A stretch of 64,000 nt of DNA from an uncultured Acidobacteriota bacterium (GCA_937873515.1 CALMYB010000008.1:1-64000), one strand, 5' to 3'; counted from the first letter of the stretch, positions 37,348 through 46,881 are shown. Made by a program: numbers and translations. The notes: generated by a model from the sequence alone, not told the origin.

Positions 37348-38721
37348 CTAACGGCTCTCCGTACGGTCAAACATTACACCGGCTGCCTGAGGCTGGAATG
37401 CCATCGCCCTGTTTGTGATCATTTGCCGGTCGCGGCGTTTCTCCAGTATCAGCTCGATGCCGACCGCGGCGAAAATATAAAGGAATACCTGAATCTGCGT
37501 CCGTTGTCGATACGCCGTACCCACATTTCCCTGAAAGATCGCGTATGCGATCGACAGCATTACCGTAAAAATGAGCACGGGAAGGGCTCGAGAGAATCTT
37601 CGGCGAATGGTGTAGGTCAGTCCGGAGATGATGAACGGGATCGTCGTGTACCAAAGCAGCGTTTCGGGGATAGTCACCGCTTGGCGAAGGTTTTGTGCGG
37701 CCCACGGGAACGGCGCAAGGAAAAGGAATGTGAGGCCGACGGGAATTGTCGCCAAGGCTCCTGTGGGCGTCGAGACATCGCTTTCTTCGCTAAATCCGGA
37801 ATCTGCCGAGCGTGCCAGGTCGAGTCGGCTCCGCTGCACATTCTGCAGGTCGGTGGCCCTCGAAATATCCGTGGTCGCGATGCGGATGACGCCGAAGTAT
37901 GTAAGGCCCAGGCCTAAGAGCAAAAGCGCAGCAAGACGCGGTACGAACGTACGCAGCCGGCCGGAAGTGCCGACGACAAGGCTGCCGATCGCGGCGACCG
38001 CGACCATGTAAAAAATGTAAAAGCGAAGGGACAAAATTCCTACGAAGCAAATACCGAGGACGGCGACAGCCAAAATGCTCAGCTTCTCCTGCAGTTTCAA
38101 AACAGCGATCGTGCCGACAACGAGGAACAAGAGGACAAGTCCATCCTTTAGCAACTGGCTCGACCAAACGATCATTGCCGGCATAACCGCAACAAGGATC
38201 GCCGCGGTACGGGCGACACGCCTGTTCTCGTAGAGCTTTCTCGAAAGCACATAGACCGCGGGAGCCGTAGCCGCTCCGAGAACTCCGCAGATCGTCTGTG
38301 CTATAAAGATGTTCCGTCCGAAGACGTAATAGATCGCGGCGACAAAATAGTTCATTCCCCAGCCCGAACCGGACAAGCTCGCGATTCTGTGAAGTTCGAA
38401 GGGCGTGAGTGTGCTTCCTTTACCGGCCCAGAGGAGCGTTAGCTGATGGCCCCAGTAGTCGTAGCTCTTCGAGTCGCCGCCAAAAAAATCTCGCAGATCG
38501 AATATCTCGATGAACACCCCGACCGCAAGCCGCATAAGAATGGCAAGCAGGAATATCTTCGTCACCGTCTCAGGTTCATCTGTCGTACGATAGATAAGAA
38601 AGACGACCGCCGCCGACAGTGTCACGATGGACAAAAGTAAGGCTCCGGCGGTCGGCGAGAACGCCGCTGTCAAACCGATGATCAAAAAGATCGCAATAGC
38701 TATTGTCTGAAATCGCTTCAT
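37348..38721 (-). CDS. Polytopic membrane protein, GT-C or polymerase-like
   Basis: About eleven hydrophobic segments across 457 residues. An acidic periplasmic-side segment GGDSKSYDYWG sits after the third segment and NYFVAAIYYVFGRN further on, which recalls GT39/ArnT-type lipid-linked glycosyltransferases. The KDGLVLLFLVVGTIAVL and LSLRFYIFYM parts also resemble Wzy-type polymerases. It could therefore be the polymerase or a sugar-adding enzyme of the locus. The C-terminal tail is short and cytoplasmic. I cannot decide between the two families by eye. Confidence 0.6.
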   Translation of the reverse strand: MKRFQTIAIAIFLIIGLTAAFSPTAGALLLSIVTLSAAVVFLIYRTTDEPETVTKIFLLAILMRLAVGVFIEIFDLRDFFGGDSKSYDYWGHQLTLLWAGKGSTLTPFELHRIASLSGSGWGMNYFVAAIYYVFGRNIFIAQTICGVLGAATAPAVYVLSRKLYENRRVARTAAILVAVMPAMIVWSSQLLKDGLVLLFLVVGTIAVLKLQEKLSILAVAVLGICFVGILSLRFYIFYMVAVAAIGSLVVGTSGRLRTFVPRLAALLLLGLGLTYFGVIRIATTDISRATDLQNVQRSRLDLARSADSGFSEESDVSTPTGALATIPVGLTFLFLAPFPWAAQNLRQAVTIPETLLWYTTIPFIISGLTYTIRRRFSRALPVLIFTVMLSIAYAIFQGNVGTAYRQRTQIQVFLYIFAAVGIELILEKRRDRQMITNRAMAFQPQAAGVMFDRTESR

Positions 38722-38746
38722 TTTGAAAAGCCTATTTCTTTTGCCG

Positions 38747-39823
38747 TTAACTTTTCACGGCAGATCGAAATGCGTCAACGATCAATGGCGTCTTTGCCTT
38801 GAGGCTGTACTTTTCGAGTGCGTCTTTAGCACAAACAGCGGACATTTGATTTCTGAGCTTGTGGTCGATCACAAGCAAACTCAGATATTTTTCCCAGTCG
38901 GCGTCATCTTTTGCGAGGAAACCATTTTCACCGTGTCGAATAACTTCTAAGTTTGATGCGATCGGGGTTCCTACAGGCACGATGCCCAACGCCATATATT
39001 GTGCTGTCTTCATTATAAATTTATATGGGTTCCACGGATTGTCGGAAGCCAACGGAACCAGCCCGATCTGTATCTTGCGAAGGTCCTCAACCTCTGTTTC
39101 AGAATTCCACATTTGAGAGCTGAAATCTACGTCGCGCAATACAATATCCGTTCCGCCGATAAAGTGAAGGTCGCATATTCTCTTTTGTGAGATGTTGCGA
39201 AGCGGAGCTTCCACCAGTTTGAGGTTCTTGAGAGTTGTCGGGCTGCCGCTCCAACCTACGCAGACCCTTTCCGGGGTTTCCGAGAACGGTCGGTACTCGA
39301 ACTTCGAAGTATCGACCAAACTTGGAACCTGCCAGATATTCTTGTTATAGCTTTCAGCAAATTGTCGAATTCCGGACGAATTGACCATCACAACCTTGCT
39401 CATCTCGATGATCCGCTTGATTTTCCCAAAGAATTTCAAATGAGAGAAGTAACCGTTATATTGGCTCTTGTAGGGCACGAATAGAGGATCATCCAGCTGA
39501 TAGATGATCGGCTTCTTTCGTGCGACCAATCTTTCCAACAATGCCGGGCCGATGAGTGCGGCCTCGCGATAAACGAAAACTGCGTCGAAACGGTCGAGTT
39601 CTCGCAGCAGGCGTAGTCTCTCTAGGTAGCCGCGGGCCATCTCATACGCTTTCTTCGCATTTCTCCCGGAAAAGTAAAGCACCTTTCGGAGTTCGTCGTT
39701 TTCAAAAGGAGCAAACTCAACGTGTATGCCTTCGGGCGCGAGTACTTTCTCCCACAGCTCGATGCTCCCACGCTGCCCGGGAGAATAACCAAGTTGGTTT
39801 GGAACCAGCGCAAGTACACGCAC
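38747..39823 (-). CDS. GT-B glycosyltransferase
   Basis: A 358-residue GT-B-fold enzyme (VLALVPNQLGYSPGQRGS near the start, VCVGWSGSPTTLKNL opening the second domain, then GIVPVGTPIASNLEVIRHGENGF cut into shorter pieces as ALGIVPVGTP and HGENGFLA). It probably adds a sugar to the lipid-linked intermediate. The start is a GTG that overlaps the stop of the upstream glycosyltransferase by one base (TAGTG), so translation is coupled. Codon usage appears more AT-rich than that of its upstream neighbour, which suggests a patchwork origin for the locus. Confidence 0.78.
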   Translation of the reverse strand: MRVLALVPNQLGYSPGQRGSIELWEKVLAPEGIHVEFAPFENDELRKVLYFSGRNAKKAYEMARGYLERLRLLRELDRFDAVFVYREAALIGPALLERLVARKKPIIYQLDDPLFVPYKSQYNGYFSHLKFFGKIKRIIEMSKVVMVNSSGIRQFAESYNKNIWQVPSLVDTSKFEYRPFSETPERVCVGWSGSPTTLKNLKLVEAPLRNISQKRICDLHFIGGTDIVLRDVDFSSQMWNSETEVEDLRKIQIGLVPLASDNPWNPYKFIMKTAQYMALGIVPVGTPIASNLEVIRHGENGFLAKDDADWEKYLSLLVIDHKLRNQMSAVCAKDALEKYSLKAKTPLIVDAFRSAVKS

Positions 39824-41067
39824 TATCTTTGTAATATCCTGTCGTAAATTCGTCGATATTGTTTCCCGCCGACGGTTTTGAGGTCAAATTCGCGGCGGGC
39901 GGTTTCGCGGCAGCGGGTGGAGACGTCGCCGAGGGCGGCGATGCGGTCGAGGGCTTTGAGGTAGCTTGCTTCGTCAAAGCCGTCGAGCAGGACGCCGACG
40001 CGGTTCTCCTCGATAAGTGTATCAACATCGCCGACGCCGCGGTTAGCGATGATCGGCAGCCCGCAGGCGAGATATTCGGGAATTTTCGTAGGCGAGCGCG
40101 ACGCCGTTGCAAACGTCGCCTGCACGATCGAAAGTGCTATATCGGACGCTTCCAAATACCCTTGGATCTCGGATGCAGGCACCTTATTCACAAAAAAGTC
40201 ACTTGAGGCGAAGCCGTGTGCTTCCAGCAACGGAATGATCTTTTCAGGATCGCTTTGGGTGAGGAACATTGCAAAAACGCTCGGATCCGCTCGTCGGGCG
40301 GCGGCCAAAAGATCCGCGATCTCATCGGTCAAGTACAGACCGCCGAGGGCTCCGAGGTGCAGAATAACCTTTCTCCCCTTAAGCGACAACTCGTCGCGCA
40401 TTCGCCCGCGCATTTCTGCAGCATCGCCCGCGAATCTATTCTCAAAATCCACGCAGCAGGGAATGACCTCGACGGGATGGCCAAGGTGATCGCGGCCCGT
40501 TTCGCGGGATTCTGCGAACAGGATATCACGAGCTTTCTCTGTGAGGACGACGAAGGCGTCCGCTTCACGCATCAGCCAGCGTTCGACGCGTTTTGCGGCA
40601 CGGAAGAGCCAGCCGCCCGCGGGCCAGCGTCCCGCGTCGGTGTATTCCTCCGGGAAGAATCCGCGAATATCAAAGAGCAGCTTTGGCCGCACATGCGAGA
40701 ATTTGCGTGCGATGGCGGCCATCAGCATCGGCAGATGCACGCGTGCGTGCAGAACGTCGTAACGCTCGCGTGCGACGAGCCGCCTTACACGCAGCGTGCC
40801 GCGCAGAACGTCGTACGCGGTCGCCGGCACGCTCGGCCATTTGTGATACCCAAGGCAATGCCACGCGATGCCTTCGCCCGCAAGCCGCTCTCTCGCCTCG
40901 TCGATCTCGTCACGCGTCCACTTCTCTTTAAGCTCCGGCTCGAACGTGAGCAACGACACCTCAACGCCGCCTTTCCCGATCTCACGCAAATACGGCAGCA
41001 CCTGCGTCTGCACAAGCGGCTCCCGCATCCCAAAATAACAAATATAAAGCGTCTTAGGCATCAGCAA
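39823..41067 (-). CDS. GT4-type glycosyltransferase
   Basis: A glycosyltransferase of 414 residues with the N-terminal YICYFGMREPLVQTQVLPYL and a C-terminal domain with VILHLGALGGLYLTDE and KIPEYLACGLPIIANRG, the nucleotide-sugar site of GT4-like enzymes. It should act on the cytoplasmic face of the inner membrane in glycan assembly. The reading frame begins 14 bases inside the end of the GT61 gene; an ATG at 41061 two codons on is equally possible. The sequence is visibly more GC-rich than the GT61 gene just upstream. Confidence 0.83.
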   Translation of the reverse strand: MLMPKTLYICYFGMREPLVQTQVLPYLREIGKGGVEVSLLTFEPELKEKWTRDEIDEARERLAGEGIAWHCLGYHKWPSVPATAYDVLRGTLRVRRLVARERYDVLHARVHLPMLMAAIARKFSHVRPKLLFDIRGFFPEEYTDAGRWPAGGWLFRAAKRVERWLMREADAFVVLTEKARDILFAESRETGRDHLGHPVEVIPCCVDFENRFAGDAAEMRGRMRDELSLKGRKVILHLGALGGLYLTDEIADLLAAARRADPSVFAMFLTQSDPEKIIPLLEAHGFASSDFFVNKVPASEIQGYLEASDIALSIVQATFATASRSPTKIPEYLACGLPIIANRGVGDVDTLIEENRVGVLLDGFDEASYLKALDRIAALGDVSTRCRETARREFDLKTVGGKQYRRIYDRILQR

Positions 41068-42028
41068 TCCATTGCTCGAATTCTTCTATATTGACGCGAA
41101 CGTTGTCTGTATCAAGCGTGAACGCGTTTTCCGGGAATTCACGATCTGCGAACAGATAGGTGTGGCTAATACCAAGTACATCCGCGAGCCGTCTATAGCA
41201 GGCATTGAAATAATCTCTAGCGTCAAAATCGCCTGGATAGATCTCGATCACGTGAGATCCTCGCGGCATGAAAAGCATATTCGTAAGGCCCGCACCGTGT
41301 AGCGATACGAGAGTGGAGCATTCGGAAAAAATACGAACCTGCTCCACGAAGGACATATTATCGAGTTCTAAACAGTCGAAACCAGATTCAGAAAGAAAGG
41401 AGATAACCTCGTCTTCGTTTACTACTTTTCGTGCGCGAGCCCCCCGCCTAGAAATATAGATCTTGCGAGTTCTGCCTGAACGGGAACTGTCGGGCACGAC
41501 TCGATCAAGCAGACGCTGACGGAAAAGGTTGATCTGCGCTTCGTTGAAGTGGCCGGAATATGGGTTCGAAATGATATCTAGTTCTTTGAAATACGTTCCT
41601 CCGGATAACTGAAAGGTGTTGTTGAACCCGAATAGCTCAAGAAACTCGTTTACAAAACTTGGACACTTTTCGGGCAAAATTATTTTACTCTTTCTACATT
41701 GGTCTTCGAAGAGAAACATCTTTAGAGCGACCTCCGCTAACCAGTGGTGATAACCAGTTCCCCAAAGGTTGAAAACATGCACATACCGATCAGATCGAGG
41801 CGCAAGTGAAAGCGGATGCATCAGTAACGATCCAACAGCCATCAAGTTCATCTCAAGGCGTGATCTTCCAGTCACAAAATCGAATAAGCACGCCGGGTCG
41901 ACCCCACGGAGAGAGATAGCTAGAGACGAATGAGTTACAACACAATGACTGACCTTCTTAACGTGAAGATCACCTGAAGGTCTATTTGCGATCGCTTCAG
42001 GTGGTGGAGAAGCATTCCTCTTGTTCAT
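41054..42028 (-). CDS. GT61-family glycosyltransferase
   Basis: A protein of 324 residues with the marks of GT61 (DUF563): NLWGTGYHHWLAEVALKMF in the first half, the RKIYISRRGARARKVVNE segment, and VSLHGAGLTNMLFMPRGSHV followed by a short acidic IEIYPGD. Bacterial members occur in polysaccharide loci and transfer pentoses or hexoses. The gene has lower GC than its neighbours, as judged by eye. It ends inside the next gene and lies 18 bases after the GT2 gene. Confidence 0.85.
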   Translation of the reverse strand: MNKRNASPPPEAIANRPSGDLHVKKVSHCVVTHSSLAISLRGVDPACLFDFVTGRSRLEMNLMAVGSLLMHPLSLAPRSDRYVHVFNLWGTGYHHWLAEVALKMFLFEDQCRKSKIILPEKCPSFVNEFLELFGFNNTFQLSGGTYFKELDIISNPYSGHFNEAQINLFRQRLLDRVVPDSSRSGRTRKIYISRRGARARKVVNEDEVISFLSESGFDCLELDNMSFVEQVRIFSECSTLVSLHGAGLTNMLFMPRGSHVIEIYPGDFDARDYFNACYRRLADVLGISHTYLFADREFPENAFTLDTDNVRVNIEEFEQWIADA

Positions 42029-42046
42029 AAAAGTTTGCCCGCATCA

Positions 42047-42919
42047 CTATCGCCGCAATCTCCTTATCGGAAACTCCAAAAAATACCTCAAATTCGCCGG
42101 ACGCCGCCAAATGCTCTTGGCCGCGTTCCGCAAGAAGCCGCCGTACTGCCCCGCCTGAAAATACGACCCCGCAAGCACGAGATAAAGCTTTGCGTAACAT
42201 TCGTTCTTGATGGGATGGAGTTCGCGGTCATCTGCGAACGCCTTGCCGAATCCGATCAGCATCGCCCGCTCCATTCGGGCGATGTTGGTGTGTCCGCCTT
42301 TTCCGTGCTGGCGATAGAACAGAAGCGGTTCCGAGACAAAGCCGTACTTCCATTTGCGCGCGATCCGATACGAAAGATCCCAGTCCTCAGACGGATGGAG
42401 ATTCGGGTTCGCGTCATACCCTCCGACACTCCAGAAGCCCTCGCGTCGGATCATAGTCGTCCCTCCGGGAGCCGTGATCGACGGCTCAAACCGTAGCAAT
42501 TTGTCGGCAACCCAACCTTCGCTGCCGCTCAGATTCGCGTCTAATAGTTTGCTATCTGCATCGACATTCTGAAATCCGCAATGCACAAGCCCGATCTCCG
42601 GGTCGCTTTCGAAGACAGCGAGCTGCTTCTCAAGCTTTGTCGGTGCCCAGTAATCATCAGCGTCGAGGAAGGCGAGAAATTCGCCAGTTGCGATCTCGGC
42701 TCCTTTGTTGCGAGCCGCTCCGACGCCTTGGTTCTGCTGGCGGATGACGATTATCCTTTCCCCGTAGCTCGCAAGGATCTCGCCGCTGTCATCCGTAGAG
42801 CCGTCGTCAACAACAATTACCTCATGCGGAGCAACAGTCTGCCCCAACGCGCTGTCCACCGCCTCACGCAAAAATCGCCCATAATTGTAGTTTGGGATAA
42901 TTACGCTGACGTTATCCAA
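42047..42919 (-). CDS. GT2-family glycosyltransferase
   Basis: A GT-A fold enzyme of 290 residues: VSVIIPNYNYGRFLREAVD at the N-terminus, the nucleotide-binding VVDDGSTDDS, and the metal-binding FLDADDYWAP. GGTTMIRREGFWSVGGYD follows in the acceptor region. It should transfer a sugar from a nucleotide donor onto the growing repeat unit. The start overlaps the end of the upstream GT4 gene by eight bases, implying one transcript. Confidence 0.9.
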   Translation of the reverse strand: MDNVSVIIPNYNYGRFLREAVDSALGQTVAPHEVIVVDDGSTDDSGEILASYGERIIVIRQQNQGVGAARNKGAEIATGEFLAFLDADDYWAPTKLEKQLAVFESDPEIGLVHCGFQNVDADSKLLDANLSGSEGWVADKLLRFEPSITAPGGTTMIRREGFWSVGGYDANPNLHPSEDWDLSYRIARKWKYGFVSEPLLFYRQHGKGGHTNIARMERAMLIGFGKAFADDRELHPIKNECYAKLYLVLAGSYFQAGQYGGFLRNAAKSIWRRPANLRYFLEFPIRRLRR

Positions 42920-44066
42920 AGTATCTTGAGTCCTTTCTTAGCCATTGCAGATATGCCTCATCGCACACAGCCTGCGTTTTTCGCACCTCGAATCGTTCGG
43001 TGACGGCGATGCCGTTATCACCCATTATTTTCCACCTCTCCTTGGAAGCGAGTATCTTCGTGATCCCGTCCGCGATGGAATCTGGTTCTCCATCTTCCAT
43101 TAGAAATCCGTTCTCGCCATCGACGATGATCTCCGGCGCAACACCGACCTTTGTTGTAAGGATCGGTTTGCCGAGCGCGAACGCCTCGATGAATATCATA
43201 CCGAAAGACTCGGCCAGAGACGGATGTACGAGGACATCAAAACTCTGCATAACGGAAGCAATGTCGGTTCGCGATCCCACGAGGAATACTTCATCGGTAA
43301 TGCCGAGCGAATCGACCAGCCGCTGCAAGCCGGAGCGGTCGCCCGCTCCGGCTATCGCGAGCACGACATCAGAGCGGTCCGCTGCAGCCTTGGCAAAGCC
43401 CTTTATCAAATTCTCAAAGTTCTTTAGTCGGTACAAACGCCCAACGGCCCCAAGAACGATCTTGTCGTCGATGTCGAACTCGCGTCGGAAATTGTTCGTT
43501 TGTCGAGCCTTTTCCCGCCAGCCATCAAGATCGAATCCATGATAAAGGACCGATATTTTCCTTTCCGGGACCTTTAGGTCGCGAACAAAAACGTCTCTCA
43601 TCTGCTTAGATGGAGCGATAGTATGCTTTGCCAAGAACCGCCCGCAGGATCCGTCAACAAAGGTCAGCAGTTTCCTGTGATACAAGGGCGTCTCGGATGA
43701 GTGGTGACCCGTAAAGATCGTTACCGGCACACGCGCAAGCCTCGCGGCCATAAGGCCGATGAGGCTTGCGTCCATCAAGTGGGTCTGCACGATCTCGATC
43801 CGCTCCTTGCGAAAGATCGAGTAGAGCTTCAACAGAGCGCCGAAGGCATTCTTTCTGGACGTATAGCCAAGAGACCGGACAGGTATGCCGATCTCCGCCA
43901 TCTGTTCCGTCAGCCCTGCATCGGCCCTCAACGTGACTATTCTATAATCGAACTTCTCGCGATCCGAGAACTCTATCGAGTTGAACAGAAGCGGATTCGG
44001 CGTGCAATTGTCGAGAACATGACAGAAGCGCGCCTGACTCGCCGTTTCGTCTAAGTAGCTACTCAT
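42912..44066 (-). CDS. GT4-family glycosyltransferase
   Basis: A GT-B enzyme of 384 residues with CHVLDNCTPNPLLFNSIEF in the N-terminal domain, IVQTHLMDASLIGLMAARLA, and the C-terminal ILGAVGRLYRLKNFENLI-like opening (read VLGAVGRLYRLKNFENLI). Near the end it has SLAESFGMIFIEAFALGKPI, the E-x7-E donor site of retaining GT4 enzymes. It ends eight bases into the GT2 gene and starts directly after the FkbM gene, so the genes are translationally linked. Confidence 0.87.
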   Translation of the reverse strand: MSSYLDETASQARFCHVLDNCTPNPLLFNSIEFSDREKFDYRIVTLRADAGLTEQMAEIGIPVRSLGYTSRKNAFGALLKLYSIFRKERIEIVQTHLMDASLIGLMAARLARVPVTIFTGHHSSETPLYHRKLLTFVDGSCGRFLAKHTIAPSKQMRDVFVRDLKVPERKISVLYHGFDLDGWREKARQTNNFRREFDIDDKIVLGAVGRLYRLKNFENLIKGFAKAAADRSDVVLAIAGAGDRSGLQRLVDSLGITDEVFLVGSRTDIASVMQSFDVLVHPSLAESFGMIFIEAFALGKPILTTKVGVAPEIIVDGENGFLMEDGEPDSIADGITKILASKERWKIMGDNGIAVTERFEVRKTQAVCDEAYLQWLRKDSRYFG

Positions 44067-44942
44067 TTAGCAACTCTCGCGAACGCAAACAATGTCGAAA
44101 TGGCACCCGGAGAAGTCATCTTTTGAAGAGAGCACATTCCCGCTTTCCGAATTAGTTATGCTATAGCCGTAATCTTCTAGGAACATGACCGCTTCCTTTG
44201 CACTCGCTCCCTGTTGTCTCAAATTGTTGTCATCGATCTCAATAAAAAGTGCCGGAGAGAACGTTTTCAGAAGCTCCCTCGCACCGGCAAGGACTTCCAT
44301 TTCGAATCCCTCAACATCGATTTTGATTAGGTCGATTTTGTCAATTTCGTTCTGCTGGACCCATTTGTCCAACCGGCACATTTTCACCTTATGCCATTCT
44401 TGCCTATCTACTGGAACACCCACTCTGTTCATCCCGCGATTACTCTCCGTATTTACGACCAGAGTCAGTTCCCCTTCCTCTCGGCCCAAGCCAATATTCT
44501 CGACACTGATGTGATGGAAAGTGTTGAGACCTAAATTCTTGACGCAGATGGCAAAATTGACCGGATCAGGTTCAAATCCGTAAGCCCGGCCATTCTCAGC
44601 TATGATCTTCGCGAATTGCAGAATGGTCGATCCGTAGTTGGTGCCGACATCAAGAACGGTATCACCCGCCTTAACCAAGCTCATCAATTTCTCATGCGAG
44701 CGATCTTTGAAGCCAAAATACAGGTAGTGACTTACATAATCGTGTATATCCAAGCTGAGCTTAATGCCCTTATACTCGAACGTCCTATCCGAGCCGGCCG
44801 GATATTGGTAGTTGTTCGGCACTAATCGAGCCGCTATGGATTCGGCCTCTTTGCCGGTCGACAGTTTTCGCAGGTGCCGTTCCAGGAACGGCACGCGAAG
44901 AACTTCGCGGAAGATATTAAATATCTTTGTTTTGGTTTGCAT
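44067..44942 (-). CDS. FkbM-family methyltransferase
   Basis: A 291-residue AdoMet-dependent methyltransferase with motif I VLDVGTNYGSTILQFAKI near residue 95, the adenine-side AYGFEPDPVNFAICVKNL and the FkbM hallmark LIKIDVEGFEMEVLAGA. FkbM enzymes O-methylate sugars and other hydroxyls; in this locus a sugar in the repeat unit is the likely target. It lies six bases downstream of the flippase gene and ends at the base before the next gene's coding end. The sequence is more AT-rich than the flippase. Confidence 0.88.
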   Translation of the reverse strand: MQTKTKIFNIFREVLRVPFLERHLRKLSTGKEAESIAARLVPNNYQYPAGSDRTFEYKGIKLSLDIHDYVSHYLYFGFKDRSHEKLMSLVKAGDTVLDVGTNYGSTILQFAKIIAENGRAYGFEPDPVNFAICVKNLGLNTFHHISVENIGLGREEGELTLVVNTESNRGMNRVGVPVDRQEWHKVKMCRLDKWVQQNEIDKIDLIKIDVEGFEMEVLAGARELLKTFSPALFIEIDDNNLRQQGASAKEAVMFLEDYGYSITNSESGNVLSSKDDFSGCHFDIVCVRESC

Positions 44943-44948
44943 TTGTGC

Positions 44949-46571
44949 CTAGATTCCGACCGCATTGAGGAACCTTTTAACAAGCCATGTGCGTTCGGGA
45001 ACACTAAGTACCTTGAACACAACGATCAAAAGGTATAGGAAAAGAGAAACCGCGACGATCAATAGGGTTGTCGTCAAAGCTCCGAATATTGCAAAGAGTA
45101 CAATGCCGGGCAAGAGCAAGACCACCGCAGCCGAGAACCATTTGGCGCGCTCGACGAAGTAGGACATATTGAGCGTCGCGATCGACTTCCCAAATGCAAA
45201 GTAAATGAAGCCATTGACGGCCCCGAGAATCGCCCACGCCGATGCTGAACCTTCGATTCCAAATGTTCTAGTCAGAATGAATAACAGCCCAAGGTACGGA
45301 AGCAGTTCGATCCAATATAGTTTCGCGAGCAGTTGTGACTTTCCTGTTGAAAGCAACAAACTTAAAGGCACATAAGCGGGGAGCAGAAAGAGGAGTCCGC
45401 CGAGGAGAATAAAAAGAGGCCGCGTACTGTTTTCTCCAAAGGCCGGGCCTGCCCAGAGAGTAAAGAATCTTCGTGCGCATACGGCTAGGATCACACAACC
45501 CGGCACCAAGATTACCAAGTTGAAAAAGACGGCACGCGAAAACAATTCGCTAAGCTCAGCCATTTTTCCGGCTACCCATAATTGGCTAAAGGACGGCACG
45601 AGCGACTGGGCGAGCGAATTCCCAAACATTATCGCCATGCTCGCAAAGGTAAATGCGACGGAATAGTACGCGAGCATCTCAACCGACACCAATGCCGGAA
45701 GGATTCCTTTTTCTGCGTTCAAGAGAATAAGGGACGCCAGGCCTGCGATCGCTAATGCGCCGCCGAATTTTAGCATTGGGCGGAGGGCTTGGCGGTCGAG
45801 GGAGAAACGGAAGAGTTGGGGGAGCAGGCGGCCGGAGGTGTAGATGTGGCCGGCGAGTGTGAGGAGGCTTGCGATGAAAAGCACGACGACGGCGCCGAGT
45901 ATGCCGCCGCCGAGGTAGATGACGACGGGCGTTGCGGCGATGCCGAGCATACGAAAGCCTGAGGTCACAAAGGTGTTCAGATCCATACGCAGGCGGTCGA
46001 GCTGCGGCGTGTTGAAGATGCTGTTCAGAAAATTCAGCACGAAAGTAAATGCCGCGACCTTCAGTGCCAGCGAAGCCTCAACGTGCAGGTGTTCGGGCAC
46101 GTTAAAGAGCGTCGCGAGCCAGCCTGAGAGCACGAATATCAGGATCGCAAAGGGAATCGAGAGTGCGAGCGAGAGCACGGCGGCCGTGCGTACGGTGCGT
46201 GCCTCTTTTTCCGCATCGCCTGCGGCGTACGCCTCGGAACCGAACTTCGTCGAGGCAATGCCCATCCCAAGATCCGCGAATCCAAGATAGGTCGGGATCA
46301 GCCCCACGAGAATGAGTACGCCGTAGCCTTCGGCGCCAAGGAGCCGGATCGTGAAAGGTGTCGCCACAAGCGAGACGGCAAGCGGCGCGACTTGGCCGGC
46401 AAGCGTCCAGAGCGAACCCTTGACCACCTTCGTCGTCATCCCGGCCGTCGATGGCGGTACGAGCACAGGCGCGTCCGGTCCCGCGGCCGTAGGTTCGGCC
46501 GTCGCGGATGGCAGCGTCGGTGACGCGTCCGAAGAGTTTGATCCGTTTTGCTGCAGAGCGATAGGGAGCAT
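44949..46571 (-). CDS. Wzx-type polysaccharide flippase
   Basis: A polytopic inner-membrane protein of 540 residues (about fourteen hydrophobic segments) of the MATE/MVF polysaccharide-transport group: GSLWTLAGQVAPLAVSLVAT then FTIRLLGAEGYGVLILVGL at the start, and FALISLTAL-type segments later. It should move undecaprenyl-linked repeat units to the periplasm for polymerisation and ligation. The first ~50 residues are a Ser/Ala/Pro-rich cytoplasmic tail that is unusual for the family, so a later start is possible. It lies 297 bases after the DegT gene; that gap is mostly tandem repeats. Confidence 0.85.
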   Translation of the reverse strand: MLPIALQQNGSNSSDASPTLPSATAEPTAAGPDAPVLVPPSTAGMTTKVVKGSLWTLAGQVAPLAVSLVATPFTIRLLGAEGYGVLILVGLIPTYLGFADLGMGIASTKFGSEAYAAGDAEKEARTVRTAAVLSLALSIPFAILIFVLSGWLATLFNVPEHLHVEASLALKVAAFTFVLNFLNSIFNTPQLDRLRMDLNTFVTSGFRMLGIAATPVVIYLGGGILGAVVVLFIASLLTLAGHIYTSGRLLPQLFRFSLDRQALRPMLKFGGALAIAGLASLILLNAEKGILPALVSVEMLAYYSVAFTFASMAIMFGNSLAQSLVPSFSQLWVAGKMAELSELFSRAVFFNLVILVPGCVILAVCARRFFTLWAGPAFGENSTRPLFILLGGLLFLLPAYVPLSLLLSTGKSQLLAKLYWIELLPYLGLLFILTRTFGIEGSASAWAILGAVNGFIYFAFGKSIATLNMSYFVERAKWFSAAVVLLLPGIVLFAIFGALTTTLLIVAVSLFLYLLIVVFKVLSVPERTWLVKRFLNAVGI

Positions 46572-46723
46572 CTTTAGTACCTGTTACGCTTCGTGAGGAT
46601 CAGGCTGATGTCTCCAGCGTTCGAGTCTATTTCGGCACGGCAGAGATGTCAATCACCCTCAAAAAGCAGGCCGTCAAAGTGCACGACCTTCGCTATCATA
46701 AACGACCGTTCGACGCGTTTGAA

Positions 46724-46786
46724 GCACAAAATGCACAGAATGCACGAAATGCACAAAATGCACGAAATGCACGAAATGCACGATTT
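46724..46786. repeat. 9-bp tandem repeat, seven units
   Basis: Seven units of GCACRAAAT (GCACAAAAT, GCACAGAAT, GCACGAAAT, GCACAAAAT, GCACGAAAT, GCACGAAAT, GCACGATTT) lie in the gap between the DegT and flippase genes. The apparent plus-strand reading frame across it (MHEMHKMHEMHEMH) is only a translation of the repeat. Confidence 0.92.
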
Positions 46787-46791
46787 TGTGA

Positions 46792-46881
46792 ATGGTGAAT
46801 TGTCAATGGTGAATGGTGAATGGTTAATGGTGAATGGTTAATGGTTCTACTCACTCACCACTCACCACTCACCACTCACCA
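46792..46881. repeat. Two facing heptanucleotide arrays
   Basis: About eight 7-bp units ATGGTGA/ATGGTTA run from 46792 to 46847. After a six-base spacer they are followed by four CTCACCA units (46854-46881). CTCACCA reads TGGTGAG on the other strand, so the two arrays are inverted versions of one motif and could fold on each other. The last units provide the C-terminal residues (SGEW) and stop codon of the DegT gene. Confidence 0.88.

Noticed and set aside
46593..46841. Plus-strand frame with MHEMHKMHEMH repeats
   Set aside because: Only a translation of the 9-bp and 7-bp tandem arrays; the repeats are better explained as non-coding.
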